Source of the DNA: Sipunculus nudus
Lineage: Eukaryota; Annelida; Sipuncula; Golfingiida; Sipunculidae
Reading direction: 5' to 3'
NCBI GenBank assembly: GCA_026874595.1
Contig: CM049317.1
Span: 10,764,382-10,828,381, forward strand
DNA: 64,000 bases
Made by a program: the position numbers and the translations under genes
Notes under the pieces: model-generated
Databases searched by the model: none
What the model saw: the letters and a program-made list of their open reading frames with translations, nothing else
Told to the model about the DNA's origin: nothing
Shown here: positions 11,151 through 24,468 of the stretch, one piece after another
Position numbering within the stretch: the first letter of the stretch is position 1
Layout of the letters: each line of letters begins with the position of its first letter

Positions 11151-11394
11151 GATGTTTGACAATCTACAGAGGAACATTACACTGCGTGTGAATATAGATG
11201 GTAAAAGACACTGGCCAGTGTGACATGAATATTTATTTGCTTTAGTGGAAATATCACAAAGAATGATAATACTGGATACATCTCCAGTTAGTTATGACAT
11301 TAAATGGCAAAGTAGATCTTTCTCAACAAACAGTGACACCTATTGACAAGAACTGACACTGAGTGCTTGGGTCCAGTATATCAGTTAAAGAAAA

Positions 11395-11865
11395 TCCTAT
11401 TAATCATGTTCCAAATTTTAAAGGGGACCATTCCGATATCTGACTTCCATTAACTAAAGATAATCCCTTGAATCTTTTATAAAAATAGGCTAGAATGGGT
11501 TAATCTGACCACACATAAGCTGTTTTATAAATATCCTTGTGTTTATGACATGGCAGGGGGGGGGGCACCAAAATAATCCAAACACAGTCAACAAGGACAT
11601 CTGGTGGCAAATCATATGAACCAGAGTTTTGCGAAGTGCAGTTTGCAACTATTGACCTTTTAAACTTCAGCACCAAGCCCAACCACCTTAGAATATACAT
11701 GGTTTTTGTGTTTTTCAACATTGCTGTGTTCACTAACATCTTGTTGATAAACATCTCATACATCTGTCACAGAAGGACATTCCTTAATGTTCAGTTCATT
11801 AATATGTATGCAGAGTTAGCTGGAAATCACAATTCTATACCAAAGGTGGGTGAATAGCTTGCTTT
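11395..11865 (+). repeat. Dispersed repeat family R, copy 1
   Basis: The segment starts near TTTTAAAGGGGACCA and ends near AGGTGGGTGAATAGCTT. It matches 56268-56720 in the same orientation and 31590-31880 in reverse. Shared blocks include GAGTTTTGCGAAGTGCAGTT versus GAGCTTTGCAAATGGTGTTT, and CAACATTGCTGTGTT. A G-run lies at 11552-11561. It has no coding content and is probably a non-autonomous element. Confidence 0.55.
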
Positions 11866-14800
11866 AAAAGTTAAAACCTTGTTTGTTTTTTTTTAACAGT
11901 AAGGCTTCTGACTGTGTTTCTTGCTTGTATCTGATTTACTTGTCAAAATCTTGGATGTTGGCTGATTTAACCTGAAAACAGCAAACTTTGATTCCAGTTG
12001 TGCTGGTTGTTAATGCAAAAGGTCTATAATCATGCACAAAAAGTAACAACCTACAGAATCATTTATGTGGCATTGATTTGAGGTTGATTGGATAGAAATA
12101 TTTAATGCTTTCTCAGCTGAACCAAATATTGTGGTTTTCTTTATATTGGTGAGCATTACAAATTTACAATATTGGTGAAAGGGTCGTAAGAAAATTAGGA
12201 AAACCCCCTGTCAGCTCAACTCACATAATTTTCATGACACGTGAGTTGTTAAAAAAATTTGTTCACTCAAATGCTACTTTTGAGTGCATGGAATATGGAC
12301 CAGTCCAAGAAAGCACAGATTTAGTTAATGTCCAAACATGATTTGATTTGCATGGGGGAGAGATTTCTGAAAAAACTGTAACAAAACAAGTTTATGAACA
12401 ACAGCGTATTTATTTCAAATGCACTGGTTATTGATCTCTTGGTGATATAACAAAATCAGAATCCTGAAGCACTGCCAAATCAAGTATTACTCAGTGTCAG
12501 TCTCACAATTATGAAGCCATCCACAGCATATGTCTTCAGTGTAAAAACTAAGATTTGACTTACAAATAATTACCAGCACCATCATTGACAAACTAATCAA
12601 AAAGGTTTTGTGATAACATATCATCCTGATCATATGGTTTTCCTCATTTCATGCAATACACAGTGCCACCTATAGGCCATGAGTCTAACTAAATGCAAGT
12701 CTGCAGGCATCTTGTAGGATAAGATGCTTCCCTGTCCTTACCAACTGATACAGAGCAGTGTAAGATTCATCAGTTTCCTTGGTTCATTTCTGAAAGAGTA
12801 GTTATCCAAGGTTTTATCCTGGGCCAGCCAGCCCTGGATTGACACTTGGAAACCATGGATTTATTGAGGGGCAGGGTTTATACCAGGTCTTCTGGTAAAA
12901 TGGTTAGATTATCAGCGTTTGAATTTCATTCTGATTACTCAGTGGTGGGTTATTTTGGGGTTATTATGGATTGTACAGGAAACTTCAAGATCAGAATGCT
13001 CAAACATACAGGATTCCTACATGTCAAACTTTATTTCCTGGAAAGGGCCTGGAAAATGGCCATTTAAAAATCCAGGCCTAGGAATTCCTGGAAAGACAGT
13101 TTTGAGCATGTATTCTTCCAATTTAATAAAAGAGTCCTAAGAAGCTGGCTAGAGTGGAATGTACAAATCAGTTCACATCCAGTGAACCAAAAATGTTAGT
13201 CAGTTCAGTTGATTTAACCTTTATTATTGTCATTGTTAAATTCCTGTGTAATTGCAGTTATTTTAGATGAGTTACCATCTGCAGTGATCAATTACAGCTT
13301 TAAACTGTCACATTTACAACTGTAGCATGATGATTAATTTGTACTGAAAAATGCCAGAAAAGTCTGGGAAATGTCCTTGAATCCTGTCTTGATATCTAGC
13401 ATTGTTATGATATATGTACCTTCCTCTCACTCAAACTTTCTCTTATGAATTTTGTTTGTCATATAATTGTTAGTTTATTTTGTAGAGTCTTAACTGTATC
13501 AAGTTGTCTCACAATATGAATGTGTATTTAGGTTCAATATGAAAATATCAGTATATCTCATAAAGCTGGTGAAGAATCTAGAAAGTTGTAAATTTGTAAC
13601 CTTTGTTATATATTCAAATAATTAACATTTATTAGGCCATTGCCCCCAGTTGAAGGTTGGTACCATTTTAGGAGAGATAAAAATATAGGAAATCACTGCC
13701 TTAAAATAAATGGGCACTTAATAGCAGAAAAGAAGAATTATATTATAGTCTAACATAAGAAACAAAGGATACGGGACCATGGATTGATATATTTATGTTT
13801 ATATAACATTAGGTACATACAGTTCAGGAAGAACACATCAACCTATATATTATACAGCAGGCTGTACATCTCAGTACATGTACTTGAGTTTGGACATTTG
13901 TGGGGGACATGGTCATTAAGTGTGTTGTATTGATATAAAGTAGTGGGGGTCTGAGCCTTATCAGTCCGCCTTTGATTGGTGCCAGTGCCCTAAAACCAGA
14001 CTAGGACAATTTATCATGTTAACCTCAATCATATATGTTGCTTTGTCTATTTTTAACATTAAGCCCACAGCCAATAGGTGGCACTGTCCTTTGTCTAGCA
14101 TGAATGATATGTTGTTGCTTTTCTTTGTGTCTTTTTGTTTCCAGTATGTTTTGCTGGTAATAGACTTAATGTCATAGCCTTTGTTAAGTCGACAAAGCAT
14201 GACAAATTCCAAGTTCTATTGAAATAATGCCTTGTTTAGGGTTTAAATGCCATTCTTTATCAGCCCAAAGGTCAAACAGCTTAATGAGACAGTAAATGTA
14301 ACATAGATTTGTTTACTTTGTCATACAAGTTTCTTAAAAATAATTAGGCTTGGGCAAAGAGTCAGAACCATGATTTTGAAAAGGGTATGGACTGGTATAA
14401 TGGTTTTGTTATTTTTATCAGACATTACACTGTATAACAATTGGGCCATGAAGAAAGATTTGGGCACAATTGTTTTGTTAGTTTACATATTTTTTCCTAA
14501 ATAAAATGTAGCCTAAGGATAAATAGGGAAACTTGAATACTAGGGATAAAACTATTTACTAGAAAGGGGAAGGGTACAGTGATAATTTCTGATAACCAGT
14601 GTTTCAGTTAAAATAAGGTAATTCAAGATAAAATTTTGCCAAGTTAAAATCACCACTCCCGTCAGCAAAAGATGCGGTTATAGTGTTGTTGGATTAGCAG
14701 TTAGTGCTCTTTAACCCTCAGATGTAGCCCCTGCATTTTGGAATTTTAATATTGCAAAGGGTATAAGATGGGTCAGTGTATTAACTGATCATGTTGGGAG

Positions 14801-15229
14801 GCAGTTTTCTTAATTTTGAGTATGGGTAATTGTTCAAGAAGCTTAAGTGATAATTGAAATACTCAAACATATGAAGTTAAAATATGTATCGTTTAAAACG
14901 TGCATTTTGAATGTGATTCAACTATTCTGAAGGCCAGACAATAATGGACCTTGCATGTTGATTAAGTGCTTCTAGATGAGCCTGAGCCTTGAATAGGACT
15001 ACTGTTGTAGGCGAGGGTTTCAAATTCGCGATATTCGCGAAATGGAAATTATCGTGAAAATGTACCGTCGTGAATAAAGCGTCTTGTCTCCACAGGTACG
15101 CGGTCGTTTATAATATAGCCTCATTGGTATTTTATGTACGTTATCCAGGCCACTATATATGTACGCTTAAAAGTAGAAGGCATCATTTGTATTATCAAGG
15201 AGTTTACAGGACTGGAGTAACAACTGTCA
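11866..15229. other. Intergenic DNA with no recognised gene
   Basis: This is AT-rich sequence with only short random open frames. I found no paired splice sites around a biased coding segment, no tandem array and no clear inverted repeat. A small symmetrical patch, CGCGATATTCGCG, lies at about 15027. Confidence 0.4.
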
Positions 15230-15465
15230 GAAGCCCTGCCAGGTCGCGAGTGTCAGTCGTGCGCTAATTGCAATTAAGACATGATAAGCCCATTAACTCT
15301 ATTGTACGCCTATTGTGCAGCGGTGTCAGGCGCAGCGGCGGCTCGGCCTTTGATAAAGCGAGCCTGCTAGATGTTACTTCTGCGGTCCGCTGTAGCTCGC
15401 TGAAGCGGAGAGCGATATATCCAGTAACTGAGCAGTAAATCACTGGAATAACATTGACCGGAATT
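15230..15465 (+). promoter_or_regulatory. CpG-richer stretch upstream of a candidate first exon
   Basis: CpG dinucleotides are clearly more frequent here (for example GCGCAGCGGCGGCTCGG) than in the surrounding AT-rich DNA. The stretch ends just before the ATG at 15466, which fits a promoter or 5' UTR region. No TATA box is obvious. Confidence 0.3.
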
Positions 15466-15612
15466 ATGAATGCGCAAATGGTTTGTTTTGTCAAGAATTA
15501 TGCGCAACAAATATATCTAGAGAGGTCTCGTGTTGAGGAATCACTTGACCAATTTTTGGATAGATGCGGACACTCTACATCAACTTATGCCGTGATTCAT
15601 GACGGACGACTG
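15466..15612 (+). CDS. Candidate first coding exon of an unidentified gene
   Basis: ATG at 15466 opens 49 codons that end exactly at a strong donor, CTG|GTAAGT, in phase 0. The peptide contains CFVKNYAQQIYLERSRVEES and LDQFLDRCGHSTSTYAVIHD, with amphipathic, non-random composition. The ATG lies downstream of a CpG-richer stretch. I could not find a convincing second exon before the P450 gene, so the partner exons may be far away, missed, or absent. The family is not recognised. Confidence 0.4.
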
Positions 15613-18600
15613 GTAAGTGTAAACCTTACTTTCCCTGAATAACTTCGGAATTATAAAAAATTCCATCAGTTCCCACACTTCTGACTTATATTAATAATTG
15701 GCCATGTATTATAGTATTCCGACGATAAAAAAAAAATGTTTAGCTTATGCGCGGATGACTTTCATTTTGATGGATAACAGCGAGCCATTGTCCGCTCTGT
15801 CACTGACGGCGTTGTTCTCGTATTATCGCCCATATGTACCGCAGCCAAGCTATAGCTCAGGCGTCATTAGCAACGAAACCTTCACACACGTTTCCCACAC
15901 ATATGGAAATATGGTGTTCAAACTTATGATTGTTTAAATATTTATATTAAGTACTACCGGAGATAAATTTCGCGTTAGTTCACATTGGTGGTCTCCGGGA
16001 ACTAACGAGCTGTTCCGAAGTCACGCCGAAGGGTGGTCTCTCGCGCTGAATCAATTAGCGCCGGGCTTATCAGCGGCATCTCTGTGTGCCATTGAGCAGC
16101 GAGTTTTATGACCCCCGTCAGCAACATCCGACACGGCCAGACTCTCACTTGATACTCCATCCCTGTAAACTCCTTGGTATTATAAATAATAACGGATATC
16201 TTATGTTACCTGTAAATCAAGGATTGTCATTTAAAAAAATAATAGATCTTTCAGATTATGTGCTTACAGTGAACAAGAATTTCTATACGCGTTATCGTGG
16301 GACATCGTCAGATCTGATTAAAAGGGAAAATTAAGATATTGCCAGTTCCAACGTATTTTGTATTGACATTTTGCATACTTGCCAACTAGATTTATTCACT
16401 TTCCTGAAAGACAATTAGTGATATAAATTTAAAGATTAGTGAGTGATTTGAAGGATGCAATATCAGCAAATATTTTGTTGAATAAAAAAACAGGATATAA
16501 ATATGGTCAGAAGCAGACAGTCGATTAAAAACTACCATTTACATTCGTGGTGCTTAAAGTAAACGAAATATATTTACAAATAGATATTTAATTACACTAT
16601 TTTGTGAGTAGTGTACATGATCCCCAAGGCCGTAAATATATTAACCTGGGAAGTTAAGGGCTTCATTTGTACCATCTTCCATGTTAAATTAATCATTAAA
16701 TCTTCATTTTCAAGTAGGATTTGCATGAGCACATTGTCTTAATGTGTCATTACAGTAGAAATTTTTTATTCTACTTCGTACGTGGGACATCCCTCCTGAG
16801 ATCTTGCTTAAACTACAGCATATGTTTAATTATATAATATATCAACATTATCAACTAGAAAATAGGGTAGTGCAGACTTGATAATTCAGTACATTTTACT
16901 GTGGGATGTAGTGCCTGGTACGATCTGTTATATGTAAACAAAACTGACCCAGATGAATGCCAAGTTATGCTGTAACGGTCATGATATTCCAAGTATTTGC
17001 AGTAAAGGCCCTGTCATGCTTTATGATCTAATAAGGTGTTTATAGTGGCGACAATCTGAAATGATGCACACAAGAAATATAGGGTAACTGAATCGACTGC
17101 GTTTTATGTAGTTTTGTTTTGCACAAACAGTAAACCGAATTCTCTCGGTTTGAAAGTTTGTTTGAAACGAAGAGCGTGTATTTGAAGTCATTTAGCATTT
17201 CTTTAGATTTGATTAGTACTGTCAAGTTTGAATTATAGCCTGTCTCATAACATTGTAATTCCCTGATGTGCACTAAGTAATTACAGTGACTTCGAAAAGA
17301 TTTTCTCAAATGAAATCACGTATCTTCAACCGAGTTATTAAATTTCACTCGATGAACAACAGGGGGCGTTGGTTAGCAGTTGTGTTATTACTGTAAATAT
17401 TCTGGGCAACTCTCTTAAACAGCCTGTCGTGCGGGAATTAATTTATTTTTAAGGGCACGTTTAAACGCGTATCGTTTCGGCGTAATGTGTGCCGTGTGCC
17501 GAAGTGTTGGCAATGATTGTTGAGTGAACGATCCCTGATGCACCACTGTGTGGAATTTGGTCAGATAAAGTTGTAAGTTACATACTGACCGCGTGGACGG
17601 ACACTGTTTGTTGACACCCCCTTGGTGGTCCTGCTATATATCGCCTTTAGGTAATAGCTGCCAGGCAGCTGTGATTAAGTTATTCTTTTAGGTAAGGTTG
17701 ATATGAATAATGTATAATACTGTATCTGTAGTTGAATGAAAGTGTATTGTATGATGCTGATGTACATGTTAGATATTAATAAATTGTCCTTATACATCAT
17801 GGTCTTTTCTGTTTGTTCTATGTGCGTGCAAATAGTTTTCTTGGATACTTTAGTTGTAAAGGGGCCCAATCACCTATAAAGCATGTTCAATTTACACGCA
17901 AAATTGCTTCTTTCCTTAAAATAAAGTTGAACCTGCTAAAATATTGCCCTGAAACCGTATGCTTATTCCTGTAAAAGAGTGTTAAAAACATTGGTCCGGG
18001 CGCAATAACCGGTGTTAACATAAACAGCACATGCATCGCCGGACCAGAACACGTGTCAATCAGGAGATGCCCCGACTGACCTGCTCCAAAAATGTAATAC
18101 ATGTTCCCGCTGGCTGAAACATCGCTTGTTGCGGTTCACAATCGGGTCTTCGGTCACGCAGCCTTGTTATGGTAAATGGACACACGTGGACTGTGTTTAC
18201 CAACACGCAGAGCCATAACAAGGTGTTAAACAGCCGTATGCGAGGTATTGAGACTGTGCTGAGGTGTTTTTTTTTTCCTGGGAAACATTTGTATAAAGCA
18301 AAACTGAACTGATAATGTAAAAGAATAGGCATGATATTGCCCCTGATTATGTCCCTTAAACGTTTCTGGGTGTTATATGGTTGAGAATCATCTAGCCACA
18401 AGGATGGATTTTGTGCTTCATTCAGCAGAGCAAGTTACTATACAGACCTGATAATTGTATGCTTGCCTGCGTTAAGATTGATGACAAGGTGTAAGGTGTG
18501 AAGAATGTTCATTTATCAAATATCGTATTACGTTATTGAGTTTGAAGAAATGTTTCAAAACCAGTTCTCCGTGAAAGTTAACTGAATTTTTTTATACAAA

Positions 18601-18635
18601 TGATCGGATTTCACAGCAATGGCTGCAAATATTAA

Positions 18636-18637
<2 letters not shown>
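15613..18637. other. Unassigned DNA
   Basis: CpG frequency stays moderately high at 15960-16140 and 17300-17640, then falls. I see no further exon with matching phase for the 15466 exon. AAGGGGCCCAATCACC at about 17860-17875 resembles the start of repeat family R but does not continue. Confidence 0.35.

Positions 18638-18705
<68 letters not shown>
18638..18705. repeat. (TA)n microsatellite
   Basis: About 34 uninterrupted TA units are present. Length may be underestimated or unstable in assembly. Confidence 0.95.
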
Positions 18706-18706
<1 letters not shown>

Positions 18707-19339
18707 CATTTTCAACCAGCAAAACAAAGAAACTAATAATAGAATAATTATCCGAGACTGAATCAGAACCGAAAATGTGTCAGTGAGTCACCGAAATGAA
18801 TTGACAATATGCAAATTTCTTTCAGTTAAGTAAGAGAAAATTTGAATGAAGAATATCATTGGCTGCTCACGCGATCTGTTTTCTTAAGGTAACATTCCAT
18901 GTTCACATGCGTATTTGTCTAGGAATCTGACATGTTATTCTCTTGTAGTTATTCTAATAATACGTATGCGTATGAAGCACGTTTTGGTAACTCACTTTAG
19001 CGAATGAAAACGCATACGCATGATAAACATCTTTGTCAAAACTCAACCTTTAAAATAATCAAGTGTTCTTTCTCAAATACAGCGGAACCTGTCTGAAGGA
19101 CCACCTGTCGAATAAGACCATCTGTCTCACTTGAAATTGAAATATAACAAATAATCACAGAGACAGAAAGACGGGGGAACAAGTGAAAACACTAATTTGA
19201 ATGTTCTTGGTGAACAGAAGCAATAGCACTTTTATGAACTTATGTTGATATTGAAAAGCCCGGGAGAACGGACAGACAGAACATATTTCCTGATTTAATT
19301 TAACTGTATGCCTTTCAGAAGCATCGCTAAAACAATATG

Positions 19340-19690
19340 GACTTCAGAATGACCTGTCAGACCAAAGAACAAAGTAGACAGGAGAAGTTTACAATAACAG
19401 ACGAACAGACAGACATACTGACAGACTGACACAACCTGGATGACAGGTGACGAGACCTCATAATGGGAAATGCATAGACAAAATGAGCTTTAGTTTGTGT
19501 AGATAGGACTATAATTGACAAAGTTATGAGCAAATTAATATTGTTGGGCATTTTAATAAGCTTGACCTTTGACCTATCTCAATTAAAATATTCTTTATAT
19601 AGGAGTTTTATTTGTCTGTCAACTATATAATTTTTAGACCAATTGCTCGAGAATTGTGGCCTATATAGCAAAACAAGTGAAATCTCATAA
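19340..19690. repeat. Dispersed repeat, copy 1 (pairs with 20925-21145)
   Basis: The order GACATACTGACA...CTGACA, ATGACA, a CTCAT...GCATAGA block, ACAAAATGAGC and a TAGTTT(G/A)TGTA block recurs at 20937-21040. A GACC...TTGTGGCC block also recurs at 21058-21133. Both copies end near a GGCCTATA/TGTGGCC motif. No coding content. Confidence 0.5.
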
Positions 19691-19904
19691 TATCTCGTTT
19701 GACAGGAAACTATGAGATTTCGCCAGATTTTGTAAAAAGTCGAGTTAAACTGACCAAGTGCTGCGTGAAGCAAAAAACTAGACCCTTCTACCTTAAAAAT
19801 TGAAAAAGTTAAAAAATGAGAACCCATATTTTTATATATCATGATTTTCCCCTAAAAATCCGTTACCATAATCAAGAGGACTAATGAAAGAAAAAAAGTC
19901 ATCA

Positions 19905-20046
19905 GGTCCAGAAAAGAGGGGGGGGGGGTCCAGGCCGCAAAATTTCGTCTAATACCCTTTAAAAAAGGTTGCTTCCGGTGCAAAGGGAGGGGGGGGGTCC
20001 GGACCCCCTGGACAGCGCCCCCCCCCCCCCCCGGATCCGCTTCTGA
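19905..20046 (-). mobile_element. GGATCC/G-run short inverted-repeat element, copy 1
   Basis: The copy has G runs at 19916-19928 and 19990-19997, a C run at 20019-20032, and CGGATCCGCTT at its right edge. Similar units at 20697-20830, 25187-25230, 27387-27510 and 33405-33597 share a GGTCCGGACCCC core and GGATCC edges. It is probably a non-autonomous DNA element; the homopolymers are part of the unit. Confidence 0.55.
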
Positions 20047-20329
20047 TAGAAATAGCAGATTGGTAAAGCTATACATCAAGAGGAAGGCCATGGAATTTCG
20101 AATAAAATGAGATACAGCTTCGATAAATTTTGAGAAAAATATGAGGAAAAACAATTTTTTTTATGACCTTGACCTTTCAGAAGGTCATAAAAAATATTTA
20201 CATACTATTTACTCTAAAATTAATGAGACTTCTAGAACTTTAGGAGTTCTATCAAGAGTATATCATTCAGAAGTCGGGCCTATGGAATGCAATATATCAG
20301 ACGAAAGAACAGGCAACGTTGATGACAGT

Positions 20330-20696
20330 TAACAAATAGATATAAATATCCATTAACACTCGCTTTTGAAGGGACGGTAGTACGTATAAGGTGTGTTTTA
20401 TCTGCTATTGGCACATTCTTCGGACTAAAGACTTGAAGCTGGTCCCCACTTTGAACAGAAAACGTAGAAACAAATATGGATCCCCAGAAATTTATCTGGT
20501 CCTGAAGAACCGGGTATGGTTTAATAATTATTGTTAGTATGTAGATAATCTAATAATCAGAGGGATTAGTAAAACATATGATACTCAGTTTACTCGTTTA
20601 AGCACAAGAAGAATGCATACCTTCTCCAACATATAACCCAATTAGAATCATATCCCTAAAATGTATTCTGGTAAGACTATGTTGGTATGAAACGAA
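20330..20696. repeat. ~370-bp direct duplication, copy 1
   Basis: This segment matches 23690-24075 in the same orientation. Shared blocks include TTTGAAGGGACGGT, GTATGTAGATAA, AGAATGCATACCTT and AAAATGTATTCTGG. No open frame is conserved between the copies, so it is a repeat or segmental duplication rather than a gene pair. Confidence 0.65.
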
Positions 20697-20830
20697 TGCA
20701 CAGAAGTGGATCCTGGGGGATGGTCCGGACCCCCCCCCCCCCCCCCCCCCCTTTCAGACGCCGCAACCTTTTCTTAAGGGTTTCAGACCAGTTTTGTGGC
20801 CTGGATCCCCTTTTCAGGATCAACAGTATA
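20697..20830 (+). mobile_element. GGATCC/C-run short element, copy 2
   Basis: The unit opens with GTGGATCCTGGGG, contains GGTCCGGAC followed by about 22 C bases (20729-20750), then CGCAACCTTTTCTTAAGGG, and closes near CCTGGATCC and CAGGATC. It directly follows the duplicated segment ending at 20696. Confidence 0.55.
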
Positions 20831-20924
20831 ACATATAGAAGGATTGTTATAAAAAAAAAGTCATGCCTGTGGAATGCTATATGTCACACGAAAGGACATG
20901 AAGGGGGCGAATTTGACGACAGCT

Positions 20925-21145
20925 GACAAAAACACGGACATACTGACACACTGACATATCTGAGATGACAATTAACTAGGTTATCTCATGGAGAAAGCAT
21001 AGATGAACAAAATGAGCCATAGTTTATGTATATAGGCATGTTTTTGACCTAGATCTATGGCCTATATTGACCAAAAAATAGGCTTCCAGGACTTTCAGTA
21101 AGTTTCAGATTGGTTGGTACAAAGTTGTGGCCATTAGAGGACATA
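20925..21145. repeat. Dispersed repeat, copy 2
   Basis: This is the second copy of the repeat described at 19340-19690, in the same orientation, ending with an AAGTTGTGGCC block. Confidence 0.5.
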
Positions 21146-21184
21146 CGCAACTGACCAACATACTTGCAGTAATCTTGGATTTCC

Positions 21185-21345
21185 GGCAAACAATAAGACC
21201 ACCTGTTTAATAAGACCACCTGTTTAATAAGACCACCTGTCTATAAATACCACCCTTGGGTGAACCTAAAGCATTCACATTAGTTAATAGGATCACCTTT
21301 GAATAAAGACCACTTTAGGCCAGTCCCACCTGTTGCCTTATTCTC
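21185..21345. repeat. Short tandem repeat of AATAAGACCACCTGTTT
   Basis: Three near-identical 17-bp units lie at about 21197-21242, followed by more diverged units. A diverged relative is visible at 19097-19130 (GACCACCTGTCGAATAAGACC). Confidence 0.6.
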
Positions 21346-21609
21346 AAGTTTCATTGTTTATGTAATGGTGAAATTGTTATTTTCGTATATTTCACCCAAA
21401 TTGAAAATTTTGATTAAAAAAGAGTGCTATTTTTAGCACGAAGTAAAGGCAAATCACCAGTAGTCATTATGTGATATTTTAATATGAAACTCGATCAATT
21501 TAAATTTCAAATTTTGATTCAATAAAAGCAAAAAATCCCTGCTGCCTTCCTTATCTATCACTCACCTGAGCAATGAAAAACGGCAAAATTTAAAAATTAA
21601 GTTAAAACT

Positions 21610-21910
21610 AGAAATATACATTCTCAAGAATGAAGTGCTTGGCCATGTGGGCGGTCCTTAATGTAGGTTACTCTGCAACCCGTATTCCGCGGTTCATTGG
21701 TGTTTAAGTTCCCGCAACAAGTGTTTGCATTCACTTATTCTTCCCGTATTACCATGTTCAATCGAGCACATGTGACTGCACATTTGTGAATATTCCTGGA
21801 AGTCCTTCAGGAATCCAGATTATGACCCAGAACAACACCGTTTATGATTGCAGTATCAGTTATGTTGTGAACACACACACACGAACCGGAATGATCGCAT
21901 ACCTTCATGG
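21610..21910 (+). repeat. Dispersed repeat family S, copy 1 (uninterrupted)
   Basis: This copy matches the flanks of 33205-33785. Shared blocks are CATTCTCA(A/C)GAATG, CGGTCCTT(A/T)ATGT, CAACAAGTGTTTGCATTCAC, ATGTGACTGCA, TTTGTGAATA and TATGTTGTGAACA. It shows the sequence without the inserted element seen in the second copy. Confidence 0.6.
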
Positions 21911-23027
21911 CGGAGGCATTGATTTTGCTTTTCTATTATGGTATCTAAAACTAAACGGTACAGGCTATTAAAGCAAAATACATTACACGCGTGCCTAATT
22001 ATCCTTGCTGTACAGTAGTCGTTTAGTTTTGTATACCACCCTTCATTAATTAGACCGAAACATTCAGGGGCACACACGATGACTGTATCGAAAACAATAT
22101 TTTAAAAAAAAAAAAGGGTTCAAGTCTTTTTAAACATTTAGTGCAAATATTCTACAAGGAAACCAATTGCAGAATATAACGATCGGGTATACGAGTCAAG
22201 GGTTTACCACAATCTGTTTTAGCATTGTTGCTGGCCCTGGATATAAATTGATCCTGCTCCCACGCACTTGTCCTTTTGTTATGTCTTTTGTACATGCCGA
22301 GACTCATACCCAACTCAGACCGATAAACATTCTTTGAGATGTCAAAACTCTGACCCGAGGCCTTCTTCTTATCCTTCCGAAAGAGACAAAGCCGCTGGCA
22401 TAAAACTTAGAGCAATATAGCAGGGGTGTGTATTCCTTCGCATTTCGCAAATACACCTACTCAGAAAGCAAAAACACGTTTTGCAAAACATTAGCAAATA
22501 GGTATTGCATAAACCGAACGCCTATCGTGTAGATTTAAAGTGATCAAAGTTATTCTCATTCCGTGCTGAAATTCCGTTGCATTGGAAATATTATAGGATC
22601 ATCAGATTCCTTTTTACTGAAATTAAAAATGCCCGTGTTGATAGGGAACACTCCTGTGATTACCCCCCCCCCTTAATATTACCAAACAGCCTGTGGTCAT
22701 ATTGAATGTCAGATTTGTTCTGAAATTTATCACCACAAATAATCAAAAAGGGACTAGTCTTTCGAAAAGCCCGACAATATCTAAAAGGTTGAGATAATGC
22801 ATGCGAATTGGCGTTAACATATTTGACTGTCAGCCTCGCATATTGGATTTAACATGAGTCTTTGAAAGCATACATCACCTCGTGTCAATTTTCTTTCAAA
22901 TTATCGCCAGATGAAAATTGTGCTTTGGCGATTATGCTCTAATAGCCAAATCGGATTTCCGGAGGGTCTGTATTTCTGGATGGAGCTCTCTTTGCACCAA
23001 TCATATCAGTGAACTTGAGAATGATCA
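21911..23027. other. Unassigned DNA
   Basis: No gene or defined repeat was recognised. A C-run lies at 22664-22672 and an A-run near 22106. Confidence 0.35.
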
Positions 23028-23420
23028 AGCATATATATTCTCACTGAAATATTTCGCTTGAAAGAAAATCATCGATTTTGCACTGATGGCTATTTTTTAT
23101 ATCAAGCGGGTCTGTTATTCGATAGGACTGGTACCAATATAAGGGCAACAATTATTCCTGTGTATTCGGGAAACATCATGCAAGCATATTCTCTCTGAAG
23201 TATTGCACAAGAAAGGAAATCGCCGATTGTATTCAAGCAGGTGTGTAATTCGACAGGCTAGGAGCCCTCAGAGATGACAATCATCTTAAAGAATTTGAAA
23301 AACTTCAAATGTAATTTGTTTGATATAGTGCGCACGAAAGAAACGTCACTGAAGGACAGAAGGGTGGACGGACGGACGGAAGGACGGGCAAGGCGGTCAC
23401 CGCTTTTCAAACGGGGCCCT
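23028..23420. repeat. Diverged internal direct repeat ending in GGAC-rich tail
   Basis: Two related segments at about 23030-23140 and 23180-23270 share a TATTCTC(A/T)CTGAA...AAGAAAG block and a TAATTCGACAGG-like block. A GGACGGACGGACGG stretch follows at 23367-23385. It is probably a remnant of a dispersed element. Confidence 0.35.
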
Positions 23421-23689
23421 AATATAAGAATACGGACGGGGGCAGGATGGAACAATCAACCAAACAGCTTCCGACATTCAAGACTTATAGGGATATGTGA
23501 TTTAATTTTATTCATTTGTGTAAGACTCATCAGCCCCAAAAACGAAACGAAAGAAGACAAACAGAAGGTCGGCGATACATGGCACAGGCGACCATATTCT
23601 TAACAATGTAATGCTGCATATGACCCTGTATCATACGCCATTTCTCTATTCAGTCCGTATCTAGGGAATGGTTTTATAATTCAATCATT

Positions 23690-24075
23690 ATAATTATTCA
23701 TTAACACGATCCTTTGAAGGGACGGTGTTACGTATAAGCTGTGGTTTATTTGCGATTGGCAAAGTCGTCGGACTAAAGAGTCGCTACTCGCACTTGCTAT
23801 GAGCTCTTCCTCAATTCGAAGGGTAAACGAAGATATTAAAATCGATTCCCAGAATTATATCTAGTCCTGAGTAACCGGGCATAATCGTACAATTATTGCC
23901 AGTATGTAGATAACCTGATAATCAGAAGGATAAGTAAAACACATGATACTCACTTTACTAGACTTAGCACAAGGAGAATGCATACCTTATCCAACGCCAA
24001 ATCTCAATGGAATCATATTCTTAAAATGTATTCTGGATTAGGACTATATGTTGAGATAAATGCACAGACAGGCTC
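23690..24075. repeat. ~370-bp direct duplication, copy 2
   Basis: This is the partner of 20330-20696. It has an extra TACTCGCACTTGC stretch, and its right edge runs into GCACAGACAGGC rather than the C-run element. Confidence 0.65.
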
Positions 24076-24468
24076 TGAATGATCAAGCAACCATTCCGGA
24101 GGTTACTCGTAATAAAAATATCAGAGATTCAACCCATACACTTTACAGGTCATCAGTATGAGCAACTAAAGTTTTTTTTAATATATTATGTCAATCCAAG
24201 CACTGAATGTATTATTTTACCTTGGTACCTTGGTTGGTATCAAAATGGCCGGTATGTTGAACAGTCTGAAAATCTAGATCACCATCCGATTTATCATTAG
24301 CACATTTACCATATAAATTTCCGCATGTATACGGGTACAGGTGGGTCAAAACATATTCGAATGACAGGTCTCATGTAGCCCAAGGTGACCGTGTTTTTGT
24401 TTCTCAGTGTATTGAGGCCTTCTTTATCACCTCAGACGGGAGGTATGTGTGCCGAGCAGTACAACTCC

